Source: Sporothrix humicola (taxonomy: Eukaryota; Ascomycota; Sordariomycetes; Ophiostomatales; Ophiostomataceae). From it: 64,000 nt of DNA. This document shows, one piece after another, positions 46,966 through 56,895 of the stretch. The stretch is taken from assembly GCA_021396245.1 (NCBI GenBank), contig WNYE01000032.1, forward strand, positions 310,001 through 374,000, read 5' to 3'. The first letter of the stretch is position 1, and every line of letters begins with the position of its first letter. The notes beneath the pieces are model-generated. The model was given only the letters and a program-made list of their open reading frames with translations. It did no database searches and was not told the origin of the DNA. The position numbers and the translations under genes are program-made.

Positions 46966-47999
46966 ATGCAGAGACTCCCGACCCTCGTTCGCTCAGCGGC
47001 CCTGCCGCGCCCGGTGCGCTGCTTCAGCACGACAACCGCCCGTGCTGCCGCCGATGTGAAGAGTATTGGTGTTATTGGCGCTGGCCAGATGGTGAGTCGA
47101 TTCTGGGATGCACAATGCACTAGGACCGTTTGCTAACACCGTTCCAGGGCCTCGGCATTGCCCTTGTGGCCGCACAACGGGCGGGCGTCCCTGTGACGCT
47201 CGTCGACGCCTCGCAGGCCTCTCTCGACAAGGGCCTTTCTTTTGCCGACAAGCTGTTGGCCAAGGACGTTGGCAAGTCGCGCATCTCGCAGGAGGACGCC
47301 GATGCCGCCCGTGCCCGCCTTTCACCGACGACATCGCTGGACGAGCTCGCTGGCGTCGACATGGTCATTGAGGCCGTGCCCGAGATCCCCGACCTCAAGT
47401 TCGACCTGTTCAAGCGCCTCGCCGGCGTTGCCGCTCCCCACACGATCCTCGCGACCAACACGAGCTCCATCTCTATCACTAAGATTGCTGCCGCCGCTGC
47501 CGGTGCCTCGGGCCAGCCGCTGGCGTCCGAGGCGGCCGCGGCCATTGCCTCGCGCGTTGTCGCCACGCACTTTATGAACCCTGTGCCGATCCAGAAGGGT
47601 GTTGAGATTATCAGCGGCCTGCAGACGAGCCCCGAGACCCTGGCGACGGCCGTGGCCTTTTGCGAGAAGATGGGCAAGGTCGCCTCGACCTCGGCCGACA
47701 CCCCCGGCTTCCTGGCCAACCGTATCCTGATGCCGTACATCAACGAGGCCATTATCTGCCTGGAGACTGGCGTTGGCGACCGCGAGAGCATTGACGCGAT
47801 CATGAAGAACGGCACCAACGTGCCCATGGGCCCGCTGGTGCTGGCCGACTTTATCGGCCTAGACACCTGCCTGTCGATCATGAAGGTGCTGCACACGGAG
47901 ACGGGCGACAGCAAGTACCGCCCGAGTGTGCTGCTGGCCAAGATGGTTGATGCTGGCTGGCTGGGCAAGAAGAGCGGCAAGGGCTTCTACGACTACTAA
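46966..47999 (+). CDS. 3-hydroxyacyl-CoA dehydrogenase, mitochondrial
   Basis: I model two exons, 46966-47091 and 47148-47999, with a 56-nt intron (GTGAGT...CTAACACCGTTCCAG), giving 325 residues. The N-terminus MQRLPTLVRSAALPRPVRCF is Arg-rich and non-acidic, as in a mitochondrial presequence. The NAD-binding motif GVIGAGQMGLGIA is split by the intron between Met42 and Gly43. The HADH blocks follow: NTSSISIT, the catalytic ATHFMNPV (His183), GFLANRILMPYINEA and the C-terminal GWLGKKSGKGFYDY. The enzyme oxidises L-3-hydroxyacyl-CoA (or 3-hydroxybutyryl-CoA) to the 3-oxo form with NAD, the third step of short-chain beta-oxidation in mitochondria. Length matches single-domain HADH proteins, not the multifunctional peroxisomal form. 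Chain-length preference cannot be judged. Confidence 0.94.
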
Positions 48000-48952
48000 A
48001 GGAGAGGGGATTTGTACATGGACCGGACCGGACACGGATTGGATATATGAAGATATGAATATTTGCACGGCTGACGTATTACGGCCCGTTTCCCCCGACT
48101 GCCGGTGACTCGTACGGGACGAACGAGGACAACACGGGTGCCAGGACGAGCCGAGAGGACCTGGATAGGACTCGACAGTACCCTACCAAAGTCGATTAAA
48201 GAAACGCGTCTTGGCCGGAGACGCGGAGGCCATTTGTCGGCGTCGATCTCGGAAGACTGGACGAATGAGGAATGACGAAAGGATCAAAAATAGAGGCCGT
48301 CGAGCCAGGAACCAAGCTAGAATTGATTGATTGAACACCATTCGAGCAACAAGATGAACCCCAAAGACTGAGACCAAAATGAGAAGAGGAACAAGTCACC
48401 CAAATTGCAGGTCAACTTGGACAATCTTGGACACAAATGCAACTGCGGAAGCGCGGACCCACAATAAAAAAGCATGGCGCCCGCATCCGCGTGTGGGACA
48501 TTTGGAGATCCCTTTTTTGCTCTATTTTTTTTGCTCTTTTTGCCCGAGATGATGCGTGAGAAAAGTCTGTCCCCATGTCATGTCGGCAAGTCGGCTCTGT
48601 ATTCTGTCTTTTCAACCCCCAAAACACCTGCAGAGTGCTGGCTCCATATTAAGTGCGTTGTACCTGCCGTTGCGAGATAAAACAGAAAGAAAAAAAAGGA
48701 AGTCGCGCCAGAGCACGTTGCCCCCGAAAGGCAAGTGCGGTTGGACAAGACGCTAGTGCTTCTCCGGGGAACGGTAGTCGCTCCGCTTTGCGGACATTGA
48801 TAGCGCCTTCCCAATAACTTTCTTTTCTTTTATCATCCCTCAAACGCTCCTTCTCCATCTTTTCTTTTGCCTCACCCTTCTCCATTTTTCATCCTTAACC
48901 CTCTCGACCTTATCTCGCCTCATATCTCACCCTGCATGAGATCACACCGCTC
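48000..48952. promoter_or_regulatory. Dehydrogenase 3' end and BOR1-like gene promoter
   Basis: The region has unremarkable composition to about 48780 and then a C/T-rich leader-like stretch up to the BOR1-like ATG. Short open frames on both strands show no domain. Confidence 0.45.
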
Positions 48953-51172
48953 ATGACTTCACACGCTGCGAGAGACACGCTCTCGCTACCCACCGCTCTC
49001 CACTCCGGCACTCGCCACCCCAGCCCGGCTGCAGGCATCGGTGCAGGCTCCGGGTCTGGCCCTGGAGTGGCAGGAAGTGGGTCTATCGGCTCGTCCCGAG
49101 ACGCAAACGGCAACGGCAACAGCTGGCCTGGACGACTGACGGCCTCCTTTCAGAGACACGCTCGTAGTGGCTGGCGGCGCAGGGGCAACGACAGCACGAT
49201 GGCCGCATCATCGCCGTCGTCGCCGTCGTCGCACAAGACCGCCTGGTGGAAGGTGCATCTCTTCCGTGGCATGGCCAACGATGTGCGGCGACGCGCCCCC
49301 TTTTACCTCAGCGACTGGGTCGACGCGTGGGACTACCGCGTCGTGCCGGCGACGGTGTACATGTACTTTGCCAACATCCTGCCGGCGCTGGCCTTCTCGC
49401 TCGACATGTTCACCAAGACGCACATGCAGTACGGCGTCAACGAGGTGCTGCTGGCGTCTGTGCTTGGCGCCGTCGTCTTTGCCGTTTTGGCCTGCCAGCC
49501 GCTCGTGATTGTCGGCGTCACGGGTCCTATTACCGTCTTCAACTACACCGTCTATGACATTATCGCGCCGCGCGGCACCAACTACCTGGCGTTCATGTGC
49601 TGGATCGGGCTGTGGTCGCTGGTTTTCCACTGGATTCTGGCCATTACAAACTCGTGCAACTGGCTGCGCTATGTGACGCGATTCCCCTGCGACATTTTCG
49701 GCTTTTACGTCGCCTTCATCTACCTGCAAAAGGGCATCCAGGTGCTGTCGCGTCTGGGCGACGCCGAGCCGTTTTACCTGTCCATCTTTATCGGGTTGGC
49801 CGTCTTTGTCGTCGCCTACATTTGCGGCGAGATTGGCCGCGGCAGTCTCTTTACGCACCCGGTGCGCGTGTTCCTCAAAGACTACGGCACGCCGCTGACA
49901 GTCATCTTCTTCACGGGTTTCGTGCACATTGGCCGCATGCGCCAGGTGTCGCTCGAAGTGCTGCCGACGGGCATTGCGTTTGAGCCGACCGACGGCACGC
50001 GCAGCTGGCTTGTGCATTTCTGGAACATTAGCGTTGGCGACGTATTTCTGGCCATCCCCTTTGCCGTCCTGCTGACGATCCTCTTTTACTTTGACCACAA
50101 CGTGTCGTCGCTCATTGCCCAGGGCACCGAGTTCCCGCTTCGCAAGCCGGCCGGCTTCCACTGGGACCTGTTCTTGCTCGGTCTGACGACGGGCGTTGCC
50201 GGCATTCTGGGCTTGCCATTCCCCAACGGCCTAATCCCGCAGGCGCCTTTCCATACCGAGTCACTGTGCGTGACTGAGCTCGTCAAGGACGATGAGGATG
50301 AGACTGCCACGCCGACAGCCGGCGGTGGAAGTGGCGGCAGCGGCGCCGACGACGAGGGCGGCGAATTCAAGGGCCATCCGCGCAACGCCGTCCACGCGCG
50401 TGTCACCCATGTCGTCGAGCAGCGCGTCTCCAACCTCGCACAGGGCCTGCTGACTCTGGGAACCATGACGGGCCCGCTTCTTGTCGTTATTCACTTGATC
50501 CCGCAGGCCGTGCTGGCTGGTCTCTTCTTTGTCATGGGCATCCAGGCTCTCGAGGCCAACGGCATCACTGCCAAGCTGTTGTTTTTGGTCCGGGACGTGT
50601 CTTTGACTCCCCGCAGCCACCATCTCAAGCAGCTTGCTCGCGGCCAGTGGCCCGTCTGGGCGTTTGCCGCCATCGAGCTCATTGCTTTTGGCGCCACGTT
50701 CGCTATTACCCAGACTGTCGCTGCTGTCGGCTTCCCCGTCTTTATTCTGCTGCTAATCCCCGTCCGCGCCTGGCTGCTGCCGCGCTGGTTTACCGTGGAA
50801 GAGCTGTCGGCTCTCGACGGGCCCACGGCGAGTCCGTTTACCATGGAGAGCGTCGGCGGCAATTACGGCGACGACAAGTCTTCTCCCCAGCAGCCCGGGG
50901 CTCCCCGTGTCGGCGGCCTGTTTGACGACTCCGGGATTGCCACGATCGTGCCGAGCGAGGATCCATCAGCCACGAACCTGCGGCAGCGCAGCCGTGAGGA
51001 TCTGGCCGAGCTGGGCGAGAGCAGAGGTGCGGGCGGTAGCGGCCCCGTTGTGATTGAAATGCAGCCGACCGGAGGTGCAGCGGCGGCGTCGCCTTCGCCT
51101 TCACGGACGGGCATCCACAATCGGCGCAGTCAGCAGGGTAGTGCCGGCAGCAGTGGAAGCCGTGGGCGGTAG
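48953..51172 (+). CDS. BOR1-like anion (borate/bicarbonate) transporter, SLC4 family
   Basis: This intronless gene encodes 739 residues. A Ser/Gly-rich cytosolic N-terminus leads into a membrane domain from about residue 130 to 610 with roughly a dozen hydrophobic segments. Family signatures include PLVIVGVTGPITVFN, FGFYVAFIYLQKGIQVL, GLPFPNGLIPQAPFHTESL, EQRVSNLAQGLL and IPQAVLAGLFFVMGIQAL. An acidic Gly-rich insertion (about 445-475) interrupts the loop before EQRVSN. The tail from about 615 is Ser/Gly/Pro-rich and cytosolic. Yeast Bor1 exports borate at the plasma membrane and also affects vacuolar sorting; transport of borate or bicarbonate is inferred from family. The ATG at 48953 gives the only upstream Met compatible with the N-terminal domain. 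Confidence 0.93.
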   Translation: MTSHAARDTLSLPTALHSGTRHPSPAAGIGAGSGSGPGVAGSGSIGSSRDANGNGNSWPGRLTASFQRHARSGWRRRGNDSTMAASSPSSPSSHKTAWWKVHLFRGMANDVRRRAPFYLSDWVDAWDYRVVPATVYMYFANILPALAFSLDMFTKTHMQYGVNEVLLASVLGAVVFAVLACQPLVIVGVTGPITVFNYTVYDIIAPRGTNYLAFMCWIGLWSLVFHWILAITNSCNWLRYVTRFPCDIFGFYVAFIYLQKGIQVLSRLGDAEPFYLSIFIGLAVFVVAYICGEIGRGSLFTHPVRVFLKDYGTPLTVIFFTGFVHIGRMRQVSLEVLPTGIAFEPTDGTRSWLVHFWNISVGDVFLAIPFAVLLTILFYFDHNVSSLIAQGTEFPLRKPAGFHWDLFLLGLTTGVAGILGLPFPNGLIPQAPFHTESLCVTELVKDDEDETATPTAGGGSGGSGADDEGGEFKGHPRNAVHARVTHVVEQRVSNLAQGLLTLGTMTGPLLVVIHLIPQAVLAGLFFVMGIQALEANGITAKLLFLVRDVSLTPRSHHLKQLARGQWPVWAFAAIELIAFGATFAITQTVAAVGFPVFILLLIPVRAWLLPRWFTVEELSALDGPTASPFTMESVGGNYGDDKSSPQQPGAPRVGGLFDDSGIATIVPSEDPSATNLRQRSREDLAELGESRGAGGSGPVVIEMQPTGGAAAASPSPSRTGIHNRRSQQGSAGSSGSRGR

Positions 51173-51436
51173 ACGATGCGATTTAGACCTGTTTGATACC
51201 ATATTGCGACATTTGTCTTTCGTTTTTCTTCTTCTTTTCTTTCTCATTCATTTATTCAGATTGGACACACCATAAATCTCTCTAGAGTTGGTTAGATTTA
51301 TATATTTAGAGACGAACAGGGCCAGATAATCATATATTATAGATGATATCGTCTTTAGTCTTGAGACTCCTTTGAATATCCAATAAAAATATAAAACAAA
51401 AAAAGTTCATCGACAATAAAGGACACAAAAAAGAAA
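51173..51436. terminator. BOR1-like gene 3' flank and tRNA terminator
   Basis: AT-rich 3' flank of the transporter gene. Directly before the tRNA, 51427-51436 is A-rich on the plus strand, giving a T-rich run downstream of the minus-strand tRNA that can terminate RNA polymerase III. Confidence 0.6.
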
Positions 51437-51508
51437 CTCCGATACGGGGAATCGAACCCCGAGCTCGACGGTGAAAACGTCAGATGTTAACCATTACACC
51501 ATATCGGA
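51437..51508 (-). tRNA. tRNA-Glu (anticodon UUC)
   Basis: A 72-nt cloverleaf on the minus strand. The acceptor arms TCCGATA and TATCGGA pair fully with discriminator G. The D-arm contains AATGGTTAAC. The anticodon stem TGACG/CGTCG closes the loop TTTTCAC with anticodon TTC (plus-strand 51473-51475), which reads GAA/GAG. The T-arm is CGGGG-TTCGATT-CCCCG. There is no intron. A T-rich stretch follows on the minus strand. All arms pair, so this looks functional. Confidence 0.97.
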
Positions 51509-52765
51509 TGTGATTGGCGTGCCCATTGGTTTTGTGGGTCTCATGGACGCCTGTTGTTGAGATAAAGAGGTACGAGTTCGCACACAATACGAAGTAAGGA
51601 GAAAAGTAAACAAATAATCAAACGAGCAGCCACTGTGTGCTGTATAGAAAAAAACTTAATAAATGCCCAATAGACGAGAGATCTTGAGCAATAATCGTCA
51701 AACACACCGGAGAGAAGATAGATGAATTCAATGTCGACATGGATGGATCTGGGATCTGGGGAAACACAAGGCTGATGCACAGGCTTTGTGTGTGATCGAG
51801 ATGCTGGATGTCTTTGAGATTGTCGAAATTGGAGACAGATTGGAAAACAATATGATTCAATCTGTTGTAACGAGCTTCAATAATTTGACAAAAGCCACCC
51901 GGAAGGGCTAAAATTGTCAATAGATTCGAGGATCAAAACACACTCGGGCATGAATCATTGCTCCAAAATGTGTATAAAACAAGACCATTCTCCTGCTGTG
52001 GAATTGATTCTCATCATATCTCTTTTTGTCCTATCTCTCCCTTTTGTTTTTATATATTTACTTATTTCATAGTTTATATTTATACGTTTCTTTTCCTTTG
52101 GTACGGCCATTATCTAGAATTTTCTTACCACACCAGCTGCGAGGACCGGGACCGAAAACTGCCGACAAGAACCAAAAGAAAAAGACCAAAAGAGAAACCA
52201 AGATGACATCAGTAAGCTTCTAGATCCTTTTGTATCCTTCGGAAACACTGCTTTTTGTCGCCAGTCATACATCTCCTCTCTCCATCAAATATTAGAGCAT
52301 CTTTTCGGCGCCTTGTCGTCCGTCACCAAATAGTCACCGTTTCGATTGTTTTCCCCCGACGAAAGTACTGGTACATCTTGCTGGCCACCGTTTTGAATAC
52401 AGAGGGAACAAGACAGGCAGCTAGGCGGGTATACAGACACACCCCTCTCAAGCAGCGCCTTCACAGATTCTTGCCCTTTGCCGCTTATGACTGCCGTCCG
52501 CAGAGCACACTGGAGGCGCCTCAACGAAGGCCTAGACAAGAGGCTGTGAGGTCTACCTCCATCGGAATGCAGTCAGGCGGCAAATGTACAAGATCTCGTG
52601 AGCCACTGGATTCTCTTTTAGGATAGATCTCCGAGCGATGTCGATGCTTATGGACACCAAGGATTTGAGAAACGCAAAAGCCTTGAAAAGAGAGGGGTGT
52701 GCGAGAAAGAGGATAACGTCACGAGAATTATTCTGCAGCCGACAACGTCCAAGCCCCCCTCGCAC

Positions 52766-52783
52766 GATCATTGATCAATGATC
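52766..52783. repeat. Perfect 18-bp palindrome
   Basis: GATCATTGATCAATGATC reads identically on both strands. It sits in unique intergenic DNA about 1.3 kb from the tRNA. Confidence 0.85.
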
Positions 52784-53551
52784 AATTCGAAGCGTCGATC
52801 TCTGTTCGAGAACACGAGAATGACTCCCTGGAAGACGGGAAAGCGAGATAAGAGCAGGTCGACGAGAGAAACGAAAACGAACACTGTTCGACATAGATGC
52901 GCATAGATCGACGGATACGAGCTATTGAGAACATTCGATATGCTTCCCTTTCTACCTTCTTTCCTTCTGTAACTTCCTGTTATCTCCTTCGGATACTTTG
53001 TTGGAGAACATCGGTAGGCGCCGGCATGAAGATCAGTGGACATCGAAACAGGTGACGCGTCGGCGTAGGCAGGTAGGATAGTCCATGGCCAATGGTCCTC
53101 GAGTTTCAAGCCCTCTTGCTTGTTGGTCGTCGCTTGGGTCAATTATCGGCCTTTCCCAACCTGCTTCTTCTTTTTCATTTCTCATCAATTGCCCCTGGCA
53201 CGGACTTTGCCCGCTCAGACGGCCAACAGATTGAAATGTCTCCAGCTGTCCGGTCATCGATTCCATTCCGCCGCCTTCTCTGTGTAGTCCAAGAGGCAAG
53301 AGGCGCGTGCGCAAGTTTGTCAAGCTGTGATCCAGATGCAGACTGCAGATGTTCGGCATTGCCTCTCGCCTTGGCCAGGGATGTCGGTTTCTGACTTTAG
53401 TGATGAGCAAGGTTCAGGGGCTTCGAAGGATGCTGCTCAGTCGATGTTCACCGGCCGTCCTCCACCACGTCGAGCCACCCCCAAGCGGACGGACAATATT
53501 CAGGCAGAATGGACGCTGCAGGGTGACAAGCCCTGTCCTGGTCTTCTCTCG

Positions 53552-53587
53552 TGAGGCGAGTGAGGCGAGTGAGGCGAGCGAGGCGAG
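53552..53587. repeat. 9-bp tandem repeat, four copies
   Basis: Four adjacent units of TGAGGCGAG, the last beginning with C instead of T. Confidence 0.9.
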
Positions 53588-56500
53588 GTCTCGACGGATG
53601 CGGCTCGGTTGACGCTGTCTTTTCTTGCAGACTGTTGTCTCCCTCTCCTTGTTCGTATTCTTGGCCGTCCATGGGGTTCGCAATCTAGACAAGACTGGAG
53701 CAATATGTTAGCGAGCTGTGTGAGGCGCGCGGGAAGGGGAAGAGGTGAAAAAAAAAAGGTAGGGGAGGCAATTAAGGACATAAAGACAAAAAAAAGTGAT
53801 GAACAAGTGATAACCCTGGTTTTTCTCTGTCATGTCCATGACCCATCACCCTCTTTTTTCGGCACTTTTAACTTTACCCAAATGAAGCCGTGGCCGTTCT
53901 CTTGCATTCACCCGCCCGTAAGGGTGACGGAAGTCGATACTTTCGTTAATAAAGGGCACATGGCACACTTAAATTGCTTCAGAGAGTATTTGGGTGGCTG
54001 GAAGCTGGAGAAAGTTGGCGATGTCAGTAAATCAAATAGTATTGGAAAAGCTAGTATTGTGGGTTTTTGAAAAAAAAACAAAAACAAAAAAAAAACCACG
54101 ACAGAGGACAAAATTGGATTGCCATGAACTTCCACTTGTCCGGTCTTATACTTCAGTACGTAGAGTATAGGACCTTGAGGAGATGGAGTTGAATATCCTA
54201 AGAATCATACGCAAAGACATATGATGGATTGGTCGACCATGTGAACCATGGTTCGAAATACTGAGCATGGCACCACGTCGGCAAGGGACAGAGGGCGTAT
54301 GTCCAACACCCTTTTTCTCTTCCAAACAGTTTCCCGAGGCGAGAAAATCAAAAGAAATTCGAGAGTAAATAGATGAGGACTGGCGTCTCGCGCCCTTTCC
54401 TTCCATTTTGGGATATTGCGATCACGGCTCTTGCCTGTTTGGGACACAGCAACGTAGCATCAAGGCCGTTCTTTTCTTGCTCTCCCGCCTCTATGTGCGT
54501 CATTTGATTTTTGTGCCCTTCTCAAGGGCCTTTATTCTTCAGTTCTCCCCTTCCGGTCTCTTAACCGGCGTGTTAAGGCTGTTCTGTCACCTGGTTTTGT
54601 AACGAGGCTGGAAAGAGCTGCTGTTGGCCAACGACCCACTTTATTTTCGCTTCTGGCCAATCATGCTACACTATTTTTGCCTAAAAGCGGGAACACAGCC
54701 AAACAGTTCAACCACGCCTCGTATACGCCCCTTTTGGACATGCTCATGCTTCTTTTGTGTTTCTTATTTGCATATCTTTTTATTACTTTGCCTCAAAGAG
54801 GCAGAAACTATCGTATGAGTTTTCTGCTTTCCTTGGCTCCTTATGACTTTATCCGCTTTTGGCCTTTGCCCCTGATGAATCGCGTTGAGTACCGGAATCT
54901 CCATTCTTTTCACCTTTTGCATATTGTGCTTTTCCTGGTTCCTGCTTGCATCCAGTTCCCATTTCGCCCCCCTTTTCGCTTTTCCTGGTCGGCCAATCTA
55001 TCTGTACCTTCCAGCCACCATGGTTTATCTGCTGTTTTCAGATTTCTTGGTTCTGATCTCGTCTGCCATTTTCTGTGCCGGCCGCATCTCCCCACTAGAA
55101 TACTCCACAGATATGACAGGGTCGAGTTCGGGCGGATTGTCCAGAGCCAGGAAAATCGAGGGTGGCAATACAAAGGAAGGGGTGTCTAGTCGACCCATCA
55201 CGATATGTCACGTGGATACCGGCCATGAGCAGCTCGTATGCCATTTTTGTACCTTTTGTACCCTTTGAAACCCTTGCGTTCTCAAAGATCGTCAAATAGT
55301 TCGGTGCCGTGAGAATGCCCGACGACTGCGAATGTGACTGTGACTGCAGCTGTGCTTTGCATCAGTCATGGCTGCATATGTGCGTGTGGCATGCATTTTG
55401 TCCGTCATTTCCCCCCCCCTTCCTATTCTTCTTTGACTTTTCGGGCTCTGGGCCGTGTTATCACACGCAACGCGCAGCCTGCAGCACGCATTCAGATCTC
55501 GCCCCAAAAAACAAAGAGAAATCCTCATTACCCCTCAAGCCTTTCCAACCAACCATGTCTAGGTGCTTCCCTCTTTATCGTCACCTGCTTTCAGAGCAGT
55601 GCTGTAGCACGCAAGAACCGGTAGGCAGGCCCAGTAGACGAATGGAAAACGCAGGTTGGGGAGCATGTTGGGCATAAGAGCCAGCGGCCACTGGGATTAT
55701 GGCACAGATACGGAGTACAAATGGGGCGAAAAAAAGTGTACGTAGGCTGTACTCTGATAGCACAAGGGCGTAGGCACACAGCGTCAACACAACGTACAAA
55801 GGCAAAAAAATTCCCGCTGCTGTGCAATGCGAGAAGTGGAATTTGTCCTTTTCTTTTGCCCTTCTTTTTTCTACTAGTGCTCCCTATTCTCTGTATTCTT
55901 TCTTTACTCGTTCTACTGCCATCCGACAAAAAAAGAATAGCACGAAATTTCAACGGCTCGCATGACACGCACATGTGGTTACAGCGCATGATGTGGACGG
56001 ATAAGATAGGAGGAGTAAGGAAGAGGCGGAACATAAAAAGTGAGAAGACGGAACATGGTCTTCCTACCTCTCATTTGTTATAAGTAACATTATTCTTTTT
56101 AGTAAGAGATGGTGATGGCAGCTGACAGTGAGATACGAATGAAAAGCTTGTGTCTTTCAATTTTCGAGATGTAGACTCTGGTAAATATGGTTGAGCTTAG
56201 ATAGTCGGGCTATATAGACAGGATGTAAGAGAGGCACACTGGATCGCCATCTTGGGGTCATTTGTGGATAGCGTATTTAGGAGATAACAGTGAAATGAAA
56301 GAAGCTGAGGATACGAAGAGCAAGAGGAAACAGAAAACAGAAAACAGAAAGCATTACATCAAGTACAAAAATCCAGTGTAAAAAGAAACAAGTCAAGCAT
56401 AACAAACAAACGAAGGGTATTGTCCTGTGCTTTAAAAAGGGTAAAAAAGTAAAAGGAGGAAGCAAGCGAGAGCAAGAAGTGAATGGAACAAGACGGTAGT

Positions 56501-56895
56501 TGAAAAGGAGAAAGAGTACTGAAAAAGGAATTGGAAATCAAACGTAAAAACAATATAGACAACCCTTGTCTGACCCTTCCCTGTCCGAATAAAAAATGGG
56601 TAGGTAGTGAAAGACCGTGAAAACGAATGACTGAGAAAAGAACTGCTCGCCGGCCGCCGCAATCGTAATACTTGCAGAAAATGTTGAAGAAATGGCGGAG
56701 TGAGAACAAAATAAAACAAAATGAACTGAAATGAAAAGAAATGGACAAATGAAACAAATGAAACAGACCACCATAAACACTCCACACTCCTAGAACACAC
56801 ATAAAATAAAAATAAAACGCCGCCGCCTTATCGCCTCCTTTTTTGTCGTTATTCTTCGTTTTTATATTGCTGTAAAAATATTTCGTATATCATAG

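Larger units (their letters stand above)
51509..56895. other. 5.4-kb intergenic region between tRNA and homeobox gene; no gene seen
   Basis: The region holds a perfect 18-bp palindrome (52766-52783), a four-copy 9-bp tandem repeat (53552-53587) and an octamer TACGGAGT (55709-55716). Bases 56100-56890 are A/purine-rich and probably the 3' flank of the homeobox gene. No open frame shows a recognisable domain. Confidence 0.5.

Noticed and set aside
47120..47980. 286-codon minus-strand open frame opposite the dehydrogenase
   Set aside because: It is a shadow of the HADH coding strand and shows no recognisable domain.
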